This document shows positions 16,998-26,658 of a stretch of 64,000 nucleotides of DNA, piece after piece (within the stretch, counting starts at the first letter, position 1; the number at the start of each line of letters is the position of its first letter). A model generated the notes under the pieces. It searched no databases and was not told the DNA's origin. It worked only from the letters and a program-made list of their open reading frames with translations. The stretch lies in the NCBI GenBank assembly GCA_019750335.1, contig JAIEOQ010000002.1, positions 248,001 to 312,000 on the forward strand. The letters run 5' to 3'. The DNA comes from Candidatus Obscuribacterales bacterium. GTDB lineage: Bacteria; Cyanobacteriota; Vampirovibrionia; Obscuribacterales; Obscuribacteraceae. Position numbers and translations under genes: made by a program.

Positions 16998-17222
16998 ATG
17001 AATACTAGTCCAAGCGGAATCGGTCCTAGCACTGCTGAATTACAGCAGTTTATTCGTGATAAAAAACGGATTGATTTTATGTTGATCACAGGCGAAAAAA
17101 TAAGCGGCTCGCTTCGCTGGTTTGATGAAAACGCTTTCTCCATTGCTCAGAAAGATTTGGAACCGATAACTTTGGTGCGCACCGCCGTTGTCAGCTATCA
17201 ACTAAGCACTATACAAGAGTAG
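16998..17222 (+). CDS. hfq: Hfq-like Sm-fold RNA-binding protein, cyanobacterial type
   Basis: 74 residues. The pattern STAELQQFIRDKKRIDFMLI followed by TGEKISGSLRWFDENAFSIA and an RTAVVSYQL end matches the short Hfq of cyanobacteria (helix, then Sm1 strands, then a diverged Sm2) rather than the proteobacterial form with its YKHA motif. A GGAG site lies just before the ATG at 16998. Cyanobacterial Hfq is known to act in type IV pilus function through its partners rather than by classic sRNA pairing; whether that holds here is unknown. It sits directly before mreB. Confidence 0.82.
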   Translation: MNTSPSGIGPSTAELQQFIRDKKRIDFMLITGEKISGSLRWFDENAFSIAQKDLEPITLVRTAVVSYQLSTIQE

Positions 17223-17317
17223 TTCTTTGTACATACGCACGATAAAAATAGCTAAATGAAAAAGCTGAAAGATGCTAGACTTAGCCAAGAAATTCTTGCT
17301 TTTATGAGGTGCTTGGC

Positions 17318-18346
17318 GTGTCCTTCTTCAAGAAGATGTTCTCCCAACAAATTGGTATAGATCTTGGCACTGCCAACACTCTAATTTATATGGGCGACAA
17401 GGGCATCGTATTGAGAGAGCCTTCCGTTATCGCTTTTGACGACGAAACAAATGTTGTTTTTCGGGTCGGGGAAGAGGCTCGCGCACTGATTGGCAGAACT
17501 CCGGCCGGCATAAGAGCGACACGTCCGCTTAAAGACGGCGTTATCGCCGACTATAAATCTGCCGGATTAATGCTTGAAGAATTTATTCGTCGAGTAACAG
17601 GACCTTCTCCTTTTATAAAACCTGATGTGGCAATATGCGTTCCGGCCGGCGTGACCAGCTGGGAAAAGCGTGCCGTTCGTCAGGCGGCAATGAAAACTGC
17701 CGGTCAAATCTATCTACCAGAAGAACCTTTAGCCGCAGCAATTGGAGCTGGTTTGCCTGTCAATGAACCAACCGGCTTAATGATTGTCGATATCGGTGGC
17801 GGTACCACCGAAGTAGCTGTGATCAGCCTTTCCGGTATCGTAGTCAATCAATCCATCCGCGTCGCCGGCGACGAACTGAATGAAGCAATCATCAAATATA
17901 TGAAGAAGGTACATTGTTTGGCTGTCGGGGAACGCACCGCCGAAGAGATCAAGTTCCGACTTGGTTCGGCATATAAAACAGCCGACAACGACAAATATGA
18001 TGTTAAAGGCTTGAATTTGATCAACGGCTTACCACGTACGGCAACCGTCAGCCGCGGCGAGATCCGCGAAGCACTTTCCGAACCGTTGTCCATTATTGTT
18101 GAAGCGATCAAAAAAACTCTGGAGATGACACCGCCCGAACTTGCCGCAGATATTTATAATCGCGGTATCGTTCTTTCCGGCGGCGGCGCTCTCTTAAGCG
18201 GCCTGGACGAACTTATCTCAAACGAAACCGAAGTGCCGGTCTTCATTGCCGAAGATCCGCTTTCTTGCGTAGCGCTGGGCACAGGCAAAATGCTTACCGA
18301 CCCAAGCTACAGCCGAGTGCTCGAACAGTCTCTTTACCAAGGCTAA
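17318..18346 (+). CDS. mreB: Rod-shape actin homologue MreB
   Basis: 342 residues from the GTG at 17318, preceded by GAGG at 8 bases. ATP-binding actin fold: IGIDLGTANTLIY (phosphate 1), VDIGGGTTEVAVIS (phosphate 2) and LSGGGALLSGLDELI (adenosine). The amphipathic N-terminus FFKKMFSQQ is typical for membrane association. Forms filaments under the inner membrane that guide lateral wall synthesis with MreC, MreD, RodZ and PBP2, all encoded in this window. Confidence 0.97.
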   Translation: MSFFKKMFSQQIGIDLGTANTLIYMGDKGIVLREPSVIAFDDETNVVFRVGEEARALIGRTPAGIRATRPLKDGVIADYKSAGLMLEEFIRRVTGPSPFIKPDVAICVPAGVTSWEKRAVRQAAMKTAGQIYLPEEPLAAAIGAGLPVNEPTGLMIVDIGGGTTEVAVISLSGIVVNQSIRVAGDELNEAIIKYMKKVHCLAVGERTAEEIKFRLGSAYKTADNDKYDVKGLNLINGLPRTATVSRGEIREALSEPLSIIVEAIKKTLEMTPPELAADIYNRGIVLSGGGALLSGLDELISNETEVPVFIAEDPLSCVALGTGKMLTDPSYSRVLEQSLYQG

Positions 18347-18364
18347 CCAGGAGGAAGGTATTCC

Positions 18365-19171
18365 TTGCCGTCAGCCGAAGACAGTCGCTTTACCATCAGT
18401 TCAGCAACCATTGCCGAACTGATTTTTATGATCATGCTTATTTTTATGATTGCCGGTCCGGTCAGCGGCTTAATCTCTTGGACCAACGCCACGGTTAACG
18501 CCCTGATTACTCAAGGCAACATGCAAGTTGAATCCACACGCAACCTGGCAAATGAGCTAATTACTGCCAGTAAAAAAATCGAGCATCTGGAAAAGAAGGT
18601 TGCCGACTCGGAGTTGGAGCTGACAAAACTGAGACAAGAAGCAAAAGACGTAGACAAACTTCGGGCTTTGCTGGATTTAAAACAAAGCATAGATCGCAAA
18701 ACAATCGGTGCCGATGTAACCGGACGCAGCCCTGATAACTGGTATGAACAAGTAACCATAGACAAAGGCGCGCGCAACAACGTTCAACTCGGTTCAGCCG
18801 TGATCACCAATCAAGGCATCGTCGGACAGATTACACAAGTGGACGAAAACACAAGCGTCGTCCGTTTAATTACCGACCCGGATCAAAAGATCGGTGTAGT
18901 GATTCAACGAATCAACTTGCCTGGTGTTTTACGCGGCAACTATAAAAACCAACCAATCATTGAATTTGTTCCGGTGGGCAGCGCTGTCGACGTCGGCGAT
19001 AAAGTCACTTGTTTGGGCAATGGCGGTATATTCCCACCTGGTCATCCAATCGGAACTGTGAGTTTAGTCAGACGTGATACCAACGGCACGACGCTCTCTA
19101 TTGAAGTACGCACCGCTGAAAATTTATACGATCTGACTCACGTATTGATAGTACCGCCGATAAGTATTTGA
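18365..19171 (+). CDS. mreC: Rod-shape-determining protein MreC
   Basis: 268 residues from a TTG at 18365, with a strong GGAGGAAGG site 6 bases upstream. One membrane helix near residues 16-40, a coiled coil at about 50-100 (LITASKKIEHLEKKVADSE), then the double beta-barrel periplasmic domain (NNVQLGSAVITNQGIVGQI, VVRLITDPDQKIGVVIQ, GDKVTCLGNGGIFPPGHPIG). Periplasmic scaffold linking MreB with PBP2. 18 bases after mreB. Confidence 0.95.
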   Translation: MPSAEDSRFTISSATIAELIFMIMLIFMIAGPVSGLISWTNATVNALITQGNMQVESTRNLANELITASKKIEHLEKKVADSELELTKLRQEAKDVDKLRALLDLKQSIDRKTIGADVTGRSPDNWYEQVTIDKGARNNVQLGSAVITNQGIVGQITQVDENTSVVRLITDPDQKIGVVIQRINLPGVLRGNYKNQPIIEFVPVGSAVDVGDKVTCLGNGGIFPPGHPIGTVSLVRRDTNGTTLSIEVRTAENLYDLTHVLIVPPISI

Positions 19172-19172
19172 T

Positions 19173-19793
19173 ATGGCAATAGTTACAGTACGATCTCGCA
19201 AACATATTATTGAGGCAGCCTTAGCCGGAATTTTATGCACTGGGGCATTATTTGTTCAATTGGCCGTTCTCAGCCATTTTTCGATTAACGGTGTAATCTG
19301 CAGCTTACCGCTTGTAATAACAATTACTGCCGGCTTGGTTTTCGGCAGTCCAATCCCTTCAATTACAGCCAATGAATTACGCCGCCAAACTGTACGCGGC
19401 ATCTTTTTACGCCAATTAGGATCAGGTTCAATTAGCGGCTTTTTGATCGGACTCTTTTTTGCTTGTCTTTACGGCTCAATGATTCCAATCTGTCCATTTG
19501 CCTTTCCGGTTATCGGCTGGGTCTCCGGCTATTTTTGTTTGCGCAGTTTGAATCAAGGAAATCTACTTTGCATTCCGCTTGTATTTGTTTTAAGCATCAT
19601 TGCTGAAGCGCTCATATCCTGGCAGCTTGCCGGCAGTCATCGTACCGGCGTTCTCGAACATCTAAGTTGGTTTATTCTGCCTGAAGCCCTGCTCAATTCA
19701 ATTATCGCTCCATTCATTTATTTCCCCCTCCGCGGCTGGCACGATCTAGCTCAAGGTCAGCAAGCATCTTATGCTGGCGAGTGGGGAGACTGA
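19173..19793 (+). CDS. mreD: Rod-shape-determining protein MreD-like membrane protein
   Basis: 206 residues, one base after the mreC stop. About five membrane helices (HIIEAALAGILCTGALFVQL, SISGFLIGLFFACLYG, LCIPLVFVLSIIAEALISW). Sequence alone is weakly conserved in this family; the assignment rests on size, topology and position between mreC and mrdA. Partner of MreC in the elongation complex. Confidence 0.86.
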   Translation: MAIVTVRSRKHIIEAALAGILCTGALFVQLAVLSHFSINGVICSLPLVITITAGLVFGSPIPSITANELRRQTVRGIFLRQLGSGSISGFLIGLFFACLYGSMIPICPFAFPVIGWVSGYFCLRSLNQGNLLCIPLVFVLSIIAEALISWQLAGSHRTGVLEHLSWFILPEALLNSIIAPFIYFPLRGWHDLAQGQQASYAGEWGD

Positions 19794-19795
19794 CC

Positions 19796-21619
19796 ATGTT
19801 TTATGCTACAGCCGGCGGCGACCCGATTCACAAAGCTGGTCTTAAAACCGGACTTTTACTTTTTGTAGTTGCTTTAGCCATGTCGGCTCTTGTCGCTCGC
19901 TTAGTCTGGCTGCAAATCATCCAAAACAATTTCTACAAAGCTCGCGCTCTGGAAAATTCAACTCGCGTAACTTTTCTGCGCGCGCCACGCGGGATCATTT
20001 ACGACCGTCACGGCAATATGCTTGCCACCAACAAACAAACTTTATCCATGGTCGCTATTCCGCTGCAAATAGAAGACGTGGATACACTTGCTCGGCGTTT
20101 GGCACGGATACTTAATGCCGATGAAAAAGAGCTCAAAGACAAGCTTGCTAAAGCTCAAATTTCCGATTCGGTTTTACCCGTAGTAATCGAGCACGATCTT
20201 GATGTCAGCACGGTCAGCAAATTTTACGATCAAAAGCTTTTCTTACCGGCAATCGACATTTTGCCTGATATAAGCCGCAACTATCCTCAAGGTGAACTTT
20301 TCTGCCATATGCTCGGCTATTGCGGTGAAATCACCGAATATCAGTTGAAAAAACATCCAGAACGTCGCATGGGCGATATTTTTGGACAGGATGGTATCGA
20401 ACGACTTTACGATACACAGCTACGCGGCATCGACGGCGAGCAACGGGTACGGGTAAACGCTTCCGGCTTAACCTTCTCCAAAGGTACAGCTAAACCGGTC
20501 GTAACCAAAGAAGCTCAACCCGGATTGCCTCTTGTTCTATCGGTTGACTCCGATTTGCAACAAGCAGCAGCCGAAGCTTTGGGGGCTCGCCACGGAGCAG
20601 TTTGCGCCTGCGACCCGAAAACTGGCGAAATCCTTTGTATGGTTTCAAACCCAAAATTCGATCCCAACTGTTTTACCAGACGAATTACACCTGATGTCTG
20701 GAAGAAGCTGAACGCAGCTGATCATCCATTATTCAACCGAGCTCTGTCCGGCTTTCCACCGGGTTCTATTTGGAAAGCAATTACTCTTTTAGCAGCCCTT
20801 GAATATAAAGCAGTAAAACCGGACACTAAATTGCATGTATCCGGCGGGATTGCCCTGGGTAACTTCTTTTTCCATGATTGGACGGCAACTTCCGGTTTAT
20901 TCGACCTAGTTAAATGTCTGGCCTGGTCTCGTGACTCAGCCTTCTATCAAATGGCTTTAAAAATGACTCCGGAAATGATCCGCGAGTGGGGGTTAAAGTT
21001 CGGTGCCGGGCGCCCGACCGGCGTTGAGCTACCGAACGAGCGTAGCGGGTTAGTGCCTGACTCCAAATGGAAAGAACGGGTTTATCATGAAAAATGGTAC
21101 CCAGGCAATACTTTGCACATGTCCATCGGTCAAACTTTTTTGCAAGTAACACCGATGCAGGCTTTAAGAATTTATGCCGGACTAGGCACTAAAGGACGAA
21201 TCCCCGACCTACATTTTGCCATTAAAATCGGCGACCGTCAGATTCCACCGCCTAAACCGGAAGTACTTAAGATTAATCCACAATATATGGATGTTGTTTC
21301 TAACGGTCTAAAAGCTGTAGTTGCTTCCGGGACCGGTGGCGCAACCCGGCTGGGTAACGTGGAAGTTGCCGGTAAGACCGGTTCAGCCGAGGCTCCGCCG
21401 GCTGGAAGCCGAACCCACGCCTGGTTTTGCTGCTACGCTCCTGCCGACAATCCACGCATCGCCATTTGCGCTTTTGTTGAGCATGGCGGTCACGGCGGCT
21501 CAACTGCTGCCCCTATTGCTCGAGTCGTCCTCGAGAAATTTTTCGGCAAAACAGCGCCAGCTGAGGCTAAAGCCCCTAAAGCCAAGCCGAAATCGACAAA
21601 AACCAAATCCAGAACTTAG
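19796..21619 (+). CDS. mrdA: Penicillin-binding protein 2 (elongation transpeptidase)
   Basis: 607 residues from the ATG at 19796 (GGGGAG 7 bases upstream); two bases after mreD. One N-terminal membrane helix, the dimerisation domain beginning TFLRAPRGIIYDRHGNMLAT, then the transpeptidase: S324xxK (PPGSIWK), S378-R-D380 (the SxD form seen in PBP2) and K527-T-G (VAGKTGSAEAP). Basic C-terminal tail. Crosslinks lateral peptidoglycan with RodA; rodA is not in the window. Confidence 0.95.
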   Translation: MFYATAGGDPIHKAGLKTGLLLFVVALAMSALVARLVWLQIIQNNFYKARALENSTRVTFLRAPRGIIYDRHGNMLATNKQTLSMVAIPLQIEDVDTLARRLARILNADEKELKDKLAKAQISDSVLPVVIEHDLDVSTVSKFYDQKLFLPAIDILPDISRNYPQGELFCHMLGYCGEITEYQLKKHPERRMGDIFGQDGIERLYDTQLRGIDGEQRVRVNASGLTFSKGTAKPVVTKEAQPGLPLVLSVDSDLQQAAAEALGARHGAVCACDPKTGEILCMVSNPKFDPNCFTRRITPDVWKKLNAADHPLFNRALSGFPPGSIWKAITLLAALEYKAVKPDTKLHVSGGIALGNFFFHDWTATSGLFDLVKCLAWSRDSAFYQMALKMTPEMIREWGLKFGAGRPTGVELPNERSGLVPDSKWKERVYHEKWYPGNTLHMSIGQTFLQVTPMQALRIYAGLGTKGRIPDLHFAIKIGDRQIPPPKPEVLKINPQYMDVVSNGLKAVVASGTGGATRLGNVEVAGKTGSAEAPPAGSRTHAWFCCYAPADNPRIAICAFVEHGGHGGSTAAPIARVVLEKFFGKTAPAEAKAPKAKPKSTKTKSRT

Positions 21620-21739
21620 TAGAACGCCCATGGCAAATGGGAGAAACCGGGGGGAGGACCTATTGTGGTCTTGCTCGAAAGGTCTTACATTGGACAGACC
21701 TTGGAAGTTTCATAGGGCAAACAAAACAGGAGCGTGCTA

Positions 21740-23917
21740 ATGGACGGCGCAGTTAACGATAATCAACAAACAAACAAAGGGCAACCCGCAGGGACCAATA
21801 TGGACAATGCGCGTAGCGAAGCGTTTGCACCGCCGGTCAACAATAGCCGCAATCGACTGGCAGCACAATTAGGCATTGCTCCCGATGCCGCAGCCCAACA
21901 ACAAGCACCGGCAGCAACACAAGAATTGCCGCGTGCCGGTGTCCGCACAGACACGCAAAGAGCCTGGTGGCAACAAGCACAAACGGCTCCCGACACCAAA
22001 TATATTCCGGGACCGGCAGTTAAAGCCGACAATCCTTTACCAGGACAATTTAGAGAACGCTGGAATAATAACAAAACCCCAGGAACTTTGGGTGCAGGCG
22101 CAACAGCCGCCGACTACAAAGAAGCGTGGAGAAACCGAGCTGGCAGAACCGTACAAGCCGAAGAGAGAGCAGCGCAAGCACAGACAATTCAAAACCGGGC
22201 CGAAGATGCAGCTACAATCGAGCGCTACAGACAACCAGCACAACCAGCAGCAGCAGGCGATACTCAACGTCCTCAAGGCTTGCCTAAACCAGCACAACCG
22301 GTAGAGCAACAACCGGCAACCGGCGATCAAACTCGCTCAGTCCTTGTCGGTCAACCCACATTAGCACCGCCGCGGGAGCTCGTCGGACAACCGACTTTAG
22401 CTCAGCCAGCAGAACAACAGCTGCCAAATATTGCTCCAGTAAAAGCAATGGATAACACAGCACCGGTGCAAGTACAACAGGCTCAACGTCCTCTTGCTTC
22501 ATTCAATGATATGGTCAGCCAATTGGACGGACAACCGCTGGAACAATCCGGCACCGTTCAACAAGCTGAGATTGCCACTGTAAATGTATTGCTCAGCACG
22601 ACTCGCGGTGTCAGTTCTACCGTAGAATCTCAAGCTGCTTTAGAACAAACTTTAATTAGAAACGGCTGGACCGCCCCGGTCAATTTCACTGCTGAAACTT
22701 TCGCTCAATCAACCCCAGACCAGTTTCAACAAGGCGACGTGATTGTCACTCATATGCCTGGCGGACAAGATGGCAATTCAGCCGTCTATATCGGTAATGG
22801 TCATATTTTTCATTATGACGCCGCGACAAAATCAATGAAAGTCGACTCCCTTGGCGTTTTCGACAAATTCGACAATATGGTTTTGTATCGTAAAGCCCAA
22901 GCTCAAGCAGCAGTGCAAGTGCAGGCCGCAGAAGTACAGCAAACTCAAACACTGGTGCCGATTCCCGATGCCGGCATTCAAGGCACACAAACAACAGTAA
23001 CAGCTGATACCACTGTCGTTCAACAACAGCAACAAGCACAACCAGGCTGGCTGAGACCGAGAGTCGAGCTACCTCCGATTAAAGGCATTCCGGCAGATCC
23101 GGAAGCACGTATTCGTCAATTGGTAGAACAACCACCAATTGAAGGTACCGATGTTCGATTCGATCGCATGTCTCTGAATATGCGAACCATGGAAAATCAT
23201 GTAATCACTGACTACGTAAAGAATGCCAATCCTTATGGTGCCTCTTGCTTGGCCGCTGGTTACTTAGTCGAACAAACCTATGGTATTCAATCGAGACCGG
23301 AAATAGATCCACAAACTGGACAGCCCAAGCTAAAGATTGCCGATTTTAGAAGTACTTTGTTGAATAACGGCTGGGATGAAACAATGGCGTTTCCTGCTGG
23401 TCTGAGCAACTGTAAAGCCTATTTCGATCGGGCCATGCCTGGCGACATATTTATCATGGGACACACTCTGGAAAACAGACATATGCATAGCAACCAGGGA
23501 CACGTGGCTATGTATGTCGGTCGTACTCCACAAGGCGATCACGTTATTTTTCACAACAATAACGAAACCGGCAAAATGTGCTACGAATCAGTCAATGTAT
23601 TGCTGAGTAAGACAATCGACGGTGACAGAAATAATAATGGCGCCGGTGGCGGCTACACAGCCGGTTGGGTATATCGCCGTACTGCTATTGTGCCCGATCA
23701 TTTACGCGGTACCGTACCAAGACAAGAGATTCAGCAGATCCAGCAAGCGCCTCAGGCCCCTGCCGGCAAACCTTGCTGCACACCGAGCGCACCGCCAGCC
23801 CAAAACTATTATCAACAACAACAACGACAACAACAATCTGGCTATCAGTCAGGCGGTTACAACAGCAGCGGCAGCTATCAACGGCAAACTTTCAGTGCCG
23901 GTGGTGGCCCCAGGTAA
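21740..23917 (+). CDS. Gln/Pro/Ala-rich protein with two papain-like (NlpC/P60- or CHAP-like) domains, the first degenerate
   Basis: 725 residues from the ATG at 21740 (AGGAG 7 bases upstream). The first 270 residues are low-complexity, rich in Gln, Ala and Pro, with repeated VGQPTLA motifs. A first alpha/beta unit (about 285-395) has the LEQTLIRNGW, FQQGDVIVTHMPG and NSAVYIGNGHIFHYD layout but no nucleophilic Cys and no GH pair. The second (about 495-650) has a likely nucleophile in PYGASCLAAGY, FRSTLLNNGWDE, AMPGDIFIMGH, then the base in QGHVAMYVG and HVIFHNNN. The tail is Gln/Tyr/Ser-rich. It has no clear signal peptide. Placed right after mrdA, a peptidoglycan peptidase or amidase role is plausible but inferred. 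Confidence 0.75.
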   Translation: MDGAVNDNQQTNKGQPAGTNMDNARSEAFAPPVNNSRNRLAAQLGIAPDAAAQQQAPAATQELPRAGVRTDTQRAWWQQAQTAPDTKYIPGPAVKADNPLPGQFRERWNNNKTPGTLGAGATAADYKEAWRNRAGRTVQAEERAAQAQTIQNRAEDAATIERYRQPAQPAAAGDTQRPQGLPKPAQPVEQQPATGDQTRSVLVGQPTLAPPRELVGQPTLAQPAEQQLPNIAPVKAMDNTAPVQVQQAQRPLASFNDMVSQLDGQPLEQSGTVQQAEIATVNVLLSTTRGVSSTVESQAALEQTLIRNGWTAPVNFTAETFAQSTPDQFQQGDVIVTHMPGGQDGNSAVYIGNGHIFHYDAATKSMKVDSLGVFDKFDNMVLYRKAQAQAAVQVQAAEVQQTQTLVPIPDAGIQGTQTTVTADTTVVQQQQQAQPGWLRPRVELPPIKGIPADPEARIRQLVEQPPIEGTDVRFDRMSLNMRTMENHVITDYVKNANPYGASCLAAGYLVEQTYGIQSRPEIDPQTGQPKLKIADFRSTLLNNGWDETMAFPAGLSNCKAYFDRAMPGDIFIMGHTLENRHMHSNQGHVAMYVGRTPQGDHVIFHNNNETGKMCYESVNVLLSKTIDGDRNNNGAGGGYTAGWVYRRTAIVPDHLRGTVPRQEIQQIQQAPQAPAGKPCCTPSAPPAQNYYQQQQRQQQSGYQSGGYNSSGSYQRQTFSAGGGPR

Positions 23918-23934
23918 CTAATTAAGGTACAAGA

Positions 23935-24948
23935 CTACTTCTTAGCAGTCGCAGCCTTGTTCTTGCCGAGATCGCCTTTAGCTTCCGGCGGGCGCACAAC
24001 AAGCACCGAACATGGTGCGTGCAAAGCGCTTGCTTTGGAAACACTGCCGATTACAAACTCGGCAAAACCGCGACGGCCATGGGAACCCATGATTAAAAGA
24101 TCAGCAGGCCATTCACGGGCATAGTTGACGATACATTCTTTTGCTCTTCCGTCGAGAACGTCGGAGCTGATATCGGCTGTTTTAAATTTTTCGCTCAATT
24201 TTTGCACAGCATTGTCGACAATTTTTTGTGCAACTTGCCGTTCCGATTCGTAAGTTTTTTCCACAAGCTCAGCAAATTCGGTAGAGCTTGTGTCTTCCCA
24301 AGGACCAAGCCCGGAATAAGCTTGAAAGGGCAAGGGTTCGACCACACAAATCACTCGGAAAAAAGCTTTTTCCGGCCATTTGCGTCTCAATATTTCATCA
24401 AGTGTAGTGCTTGCGCATTCGGAATCATCCAAAGCAATCAGATATTTGTCTTCTTCAACCGGATGGGATTTTTCAATTTCGGCAACCATAGTGCTCAAGT
24501 TTGCTTGACGAAGAATCTCCACGGCGCATGGAGCATGGGAAAGCATAAACTCAGGAACGCTGCCAAAAAGAAATTCAGCCGGTTCGGTGTGCCCATGAGC
24601 ACCAAGCACTATTGTGTCGGCTCCCCAAGCACGAGCTTCTTCCATTATTTTTTCTTTGTCGCGGCCTTCAAGAACCACGGAACTCACTTTATCGGCGCCA
24701 AGCTTTGCCGCTAAACGCTCCTCATATTTTTTGACGAGAGAGTGCATATCAGCATGAAATTTCTTTTGCGCATCAAGAGCGGCACTGCCTAAACCAAAGA
24801 GGTTGACCAAAGAGTCTACGCGATGATGCAACGGTTCAACAACGTTGATGACACGTACTTCGGTACCGGGTTCCCAAGGTCTGTATAACACCACTTCCAA
24901 AGCTGCGTCAGCAGTAGAAGAGCCGTCGGTAGCCAGAAGAACTTTCAT
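23935..24948 (-). CDS. Tandem universal stress protein (two UspA domains)
   Basis: 337 residues with AAGGAGG 7 bases before the ATG. Domain 1 (about 1-148) begins MKVLLATDGSSTADAALEVV and has the ATP loop GAHGHTEPAEFLFGS; domain 2 (about 165-320) begins YLIALDDSECAS and has GSHGRRGFAEFVIGS. Both keep the G-x2-G-x9-G-S pattern, so both may bind nucleotide. Cytoplasmic stress-related protein. Follows metG by 23 bases and may be cotranscribed. Confidence 0.93.
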   Translation of the reverse strand: MKVLLATDGSSTADAALEVVLYRPWEPGTEVRVINVVEPLHHRVDSLVNLFGLGSAALDAQKKFHADMHSLVKKYEERLAAKLGADKVSSVVLEGRDKEKIMEEARAWGADTIVLGAHGHTEPAEFLFGSVPEFMLSHAPCAVEILRQANLSTMVAEIEKSHPVEEDKYLIALDDSECASTTLDEILRRKWPEKAFFRVICVVEPLPFQAYSGLGPWEDTSSTEFAELVEKTYESERQVAQKIVDNAVQKLSEKFKTADISSDVLDGRAKECIVNYAREWPADLLIMGSHGRRGFAEFVIGSVSKASALHAPCSVLVVRPPEAKGDLGKNKAATAKK

Positions 24949-24971
24949 TGCATATCCTCCTTGATCGATTC

Positions 24972-26528
24972 TTATTTGGTTGCGCTCGCCGCTGTCTCTT
25001 GCACATCTTCAATACGTTTGAAGACTGGTCCCATATTGTTCACCGCTTGTCCTGCCGGCATTGTCATAGAATAGGCATCACTGCCCGTGGTGACCGACTC
25101 GATTGTGCCTTTGAATCCCAACTGCATCCAGATCTCATTTGCCAACTTGGGCATGATCGGAGAAAGCAAGATTGCCGCACGCTTAAGAAAACACATGGAA
25201 GTAGCTATTACTTTGCCGCCTTCATCCATTTTGCCTTCTTTGAATAGAGCCCAAGGTTTGGAATCATTTATATATTTATTGGACTCATCCACTAAAGAGA
25301 GAGCATCTTTAATTGCTTTGGAAAACTCAAAAATCTCCATGTTTTCCATATAGCTTGCCGTTGCTTTTTCAATCTTTTCGCTCATCCCTTGCTCAAGCTT
25401 GATTTCAGGAACTTTGCCGGCAAAGTTCTTATCGAGAAGAGTCAATAAACGATTAAGCAGATTGCCTAAATTATTGGCTAAATGGCTGTTCACAAGCGAA
25501 ATCATATCGCCTACCGAAAAATCACCGTCTTGATCGAAAGTGTTGGCGGCAAACAAGAAGTAACGTACGGCATCGGCACCATAAGTCTCAGTCAAATAGA
25601 CCGGATCAAGGACGTTGCCCAAACTTTTACTCATTTTCTGTCCTTCGACAGTAATGAACCCATGCCCGAAAACAAGGTTGGGCAAAGGAACTTCGATAGA
25701 CATCAGCATGGCCGGCCAATAAATAGCATGAAATTTGCTGATATCTTTGCCGATTAAATGAAGGTCGGCAGGCCAATATTTTTGCCAAGCTTTTTCGTCG
25801 GTTAGATAGCCGGCTCCGGTTAAATAGTTGGTTAAAGCATCGATCCAAACATAAATAACTTGGTCAGGCTCATCCGGTACCGCTATGCCCCAGGTCAGGG
25901 CCGAGCGTGAACGGGTAATACTGAAATCGGCAAGCTCAGGATCTTCAAGTTGATTCAGCACCTCTAGGCGTCGGCCTTCCGGCTTGAGACGTCCTTCTGA
26001 ACTTTTAAGCCAATCGCGCACAGCATCTTTGTATTTGCTCAGAGCAAAAAAATAGTTTTCTTCTTCAAACTGTTTGGGCGGCTTTAAGTGATTCGGACAA
26101 GTGCCGTCTTCTTTCAGATCACGCTCGCGTAAAAAATCTTCGCAGCCTTCGCAATAAAGTCCGACATACTTTCCTTTATATACATCGCCCTTTTCACGCA
26201 TTTTGCGAAAGACTTCCTGAACGACGTGTTTATGTTGCTCTTCAGTGGTGCGAATAAATCGGTCGTTGGATATAAGCAAGCGCTTCCAAGCATCTTGAAA
26301 CTTTGCCGCTATACCGTCAACAAAAGATTGCGGCGTTAAACCAGCAGCAAGGGCCGCTTTCTCAACTTTAGAGCCGTGTTCGTCGGTCCCGGTCAGAAAG
26401 AAAACGTCATTTCCTTTCAATCTTTTATATCGAGCGATAATATCGGCAGCTATCTTTTCGTAAGCATGCCCGATATGCGGAGCAGCATTCGCGTAATCAA
26501 TAGCCGTAGTCAAGTAATACTTATCCAT
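24972..26528 (-). CDS. metG: Methionine-tRNA ligase
   Basis: 518 residues, the short form without a C-terminal tRNA-binding domain. Signatures: PHIGHAYEKIAADIIARY (HIGH), LTGTDEHGSKVEKAA, a Cys/His cluster in YCEGCEDFLRERDLKEDGTC that may bind zinc, and GQKMSKSLGNVLDP (KMSKS, near residue 300). The anticodon-binding helical domain fills the rest. Charges tRNA-Met in the cytoplasm. Divergent from coaBC. Confidence 0.96.
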   Translation of the reverse strand: MDKYYLTTAIDYANAAPHIGHAYEKIAADIIARYKRLKGNDVFFLTGTDEHGSKVEKAALAAGLTPQSFVDGIAAKFQDAWKRLLISNDRFIRTTEEQHKHVVQEVFRKMREKGDVYKGKYVGLYCEGCEDFLRERDLKEDGTCPNHLKPPKQFEEENYFFALSKYKDAVRDWLKSSEGRLKPEGRRLEVLNQLEDPELADFSITRSRSALTWGIAVPDEPDQVIYVWIDALTNYLTGAGYLTDEKAWQKYWPADLHLIGKDISKFHAIYWPAMLMSIEVPLPNLVFGHGFITVEGQKMSKSLGNVLDPVYLTETYGADAVRYFLFAANTFDQDGDFSVGDMISLVNSHLANNLGNLLNRLLTLLDKNFAGKVPEIKLEQGMSEKIEKATASYMENMEIFEFSKAIKDALSLVDESNKYINDSKPWALFKEGKMDEGGKVIATSMCFLKRAAILLSPIMPKLANEIWMQLGFKGTIESVTTGSDAYSMTMPAGQAVNNMGPVFKRIEDVQETAASATK

Positions 26529-26658
26529 TTAGTCCCAAATTTAGCTTGAAAATGTGTCGCAAGTAGAAATTTTACCCTGCCTGGATGATAAACCTGGCAA
26601 TAAGCACCACTTGGATAGATAATAGAAGAGTGAGTTGTTATTTGAGGGAGCCGTAAGC

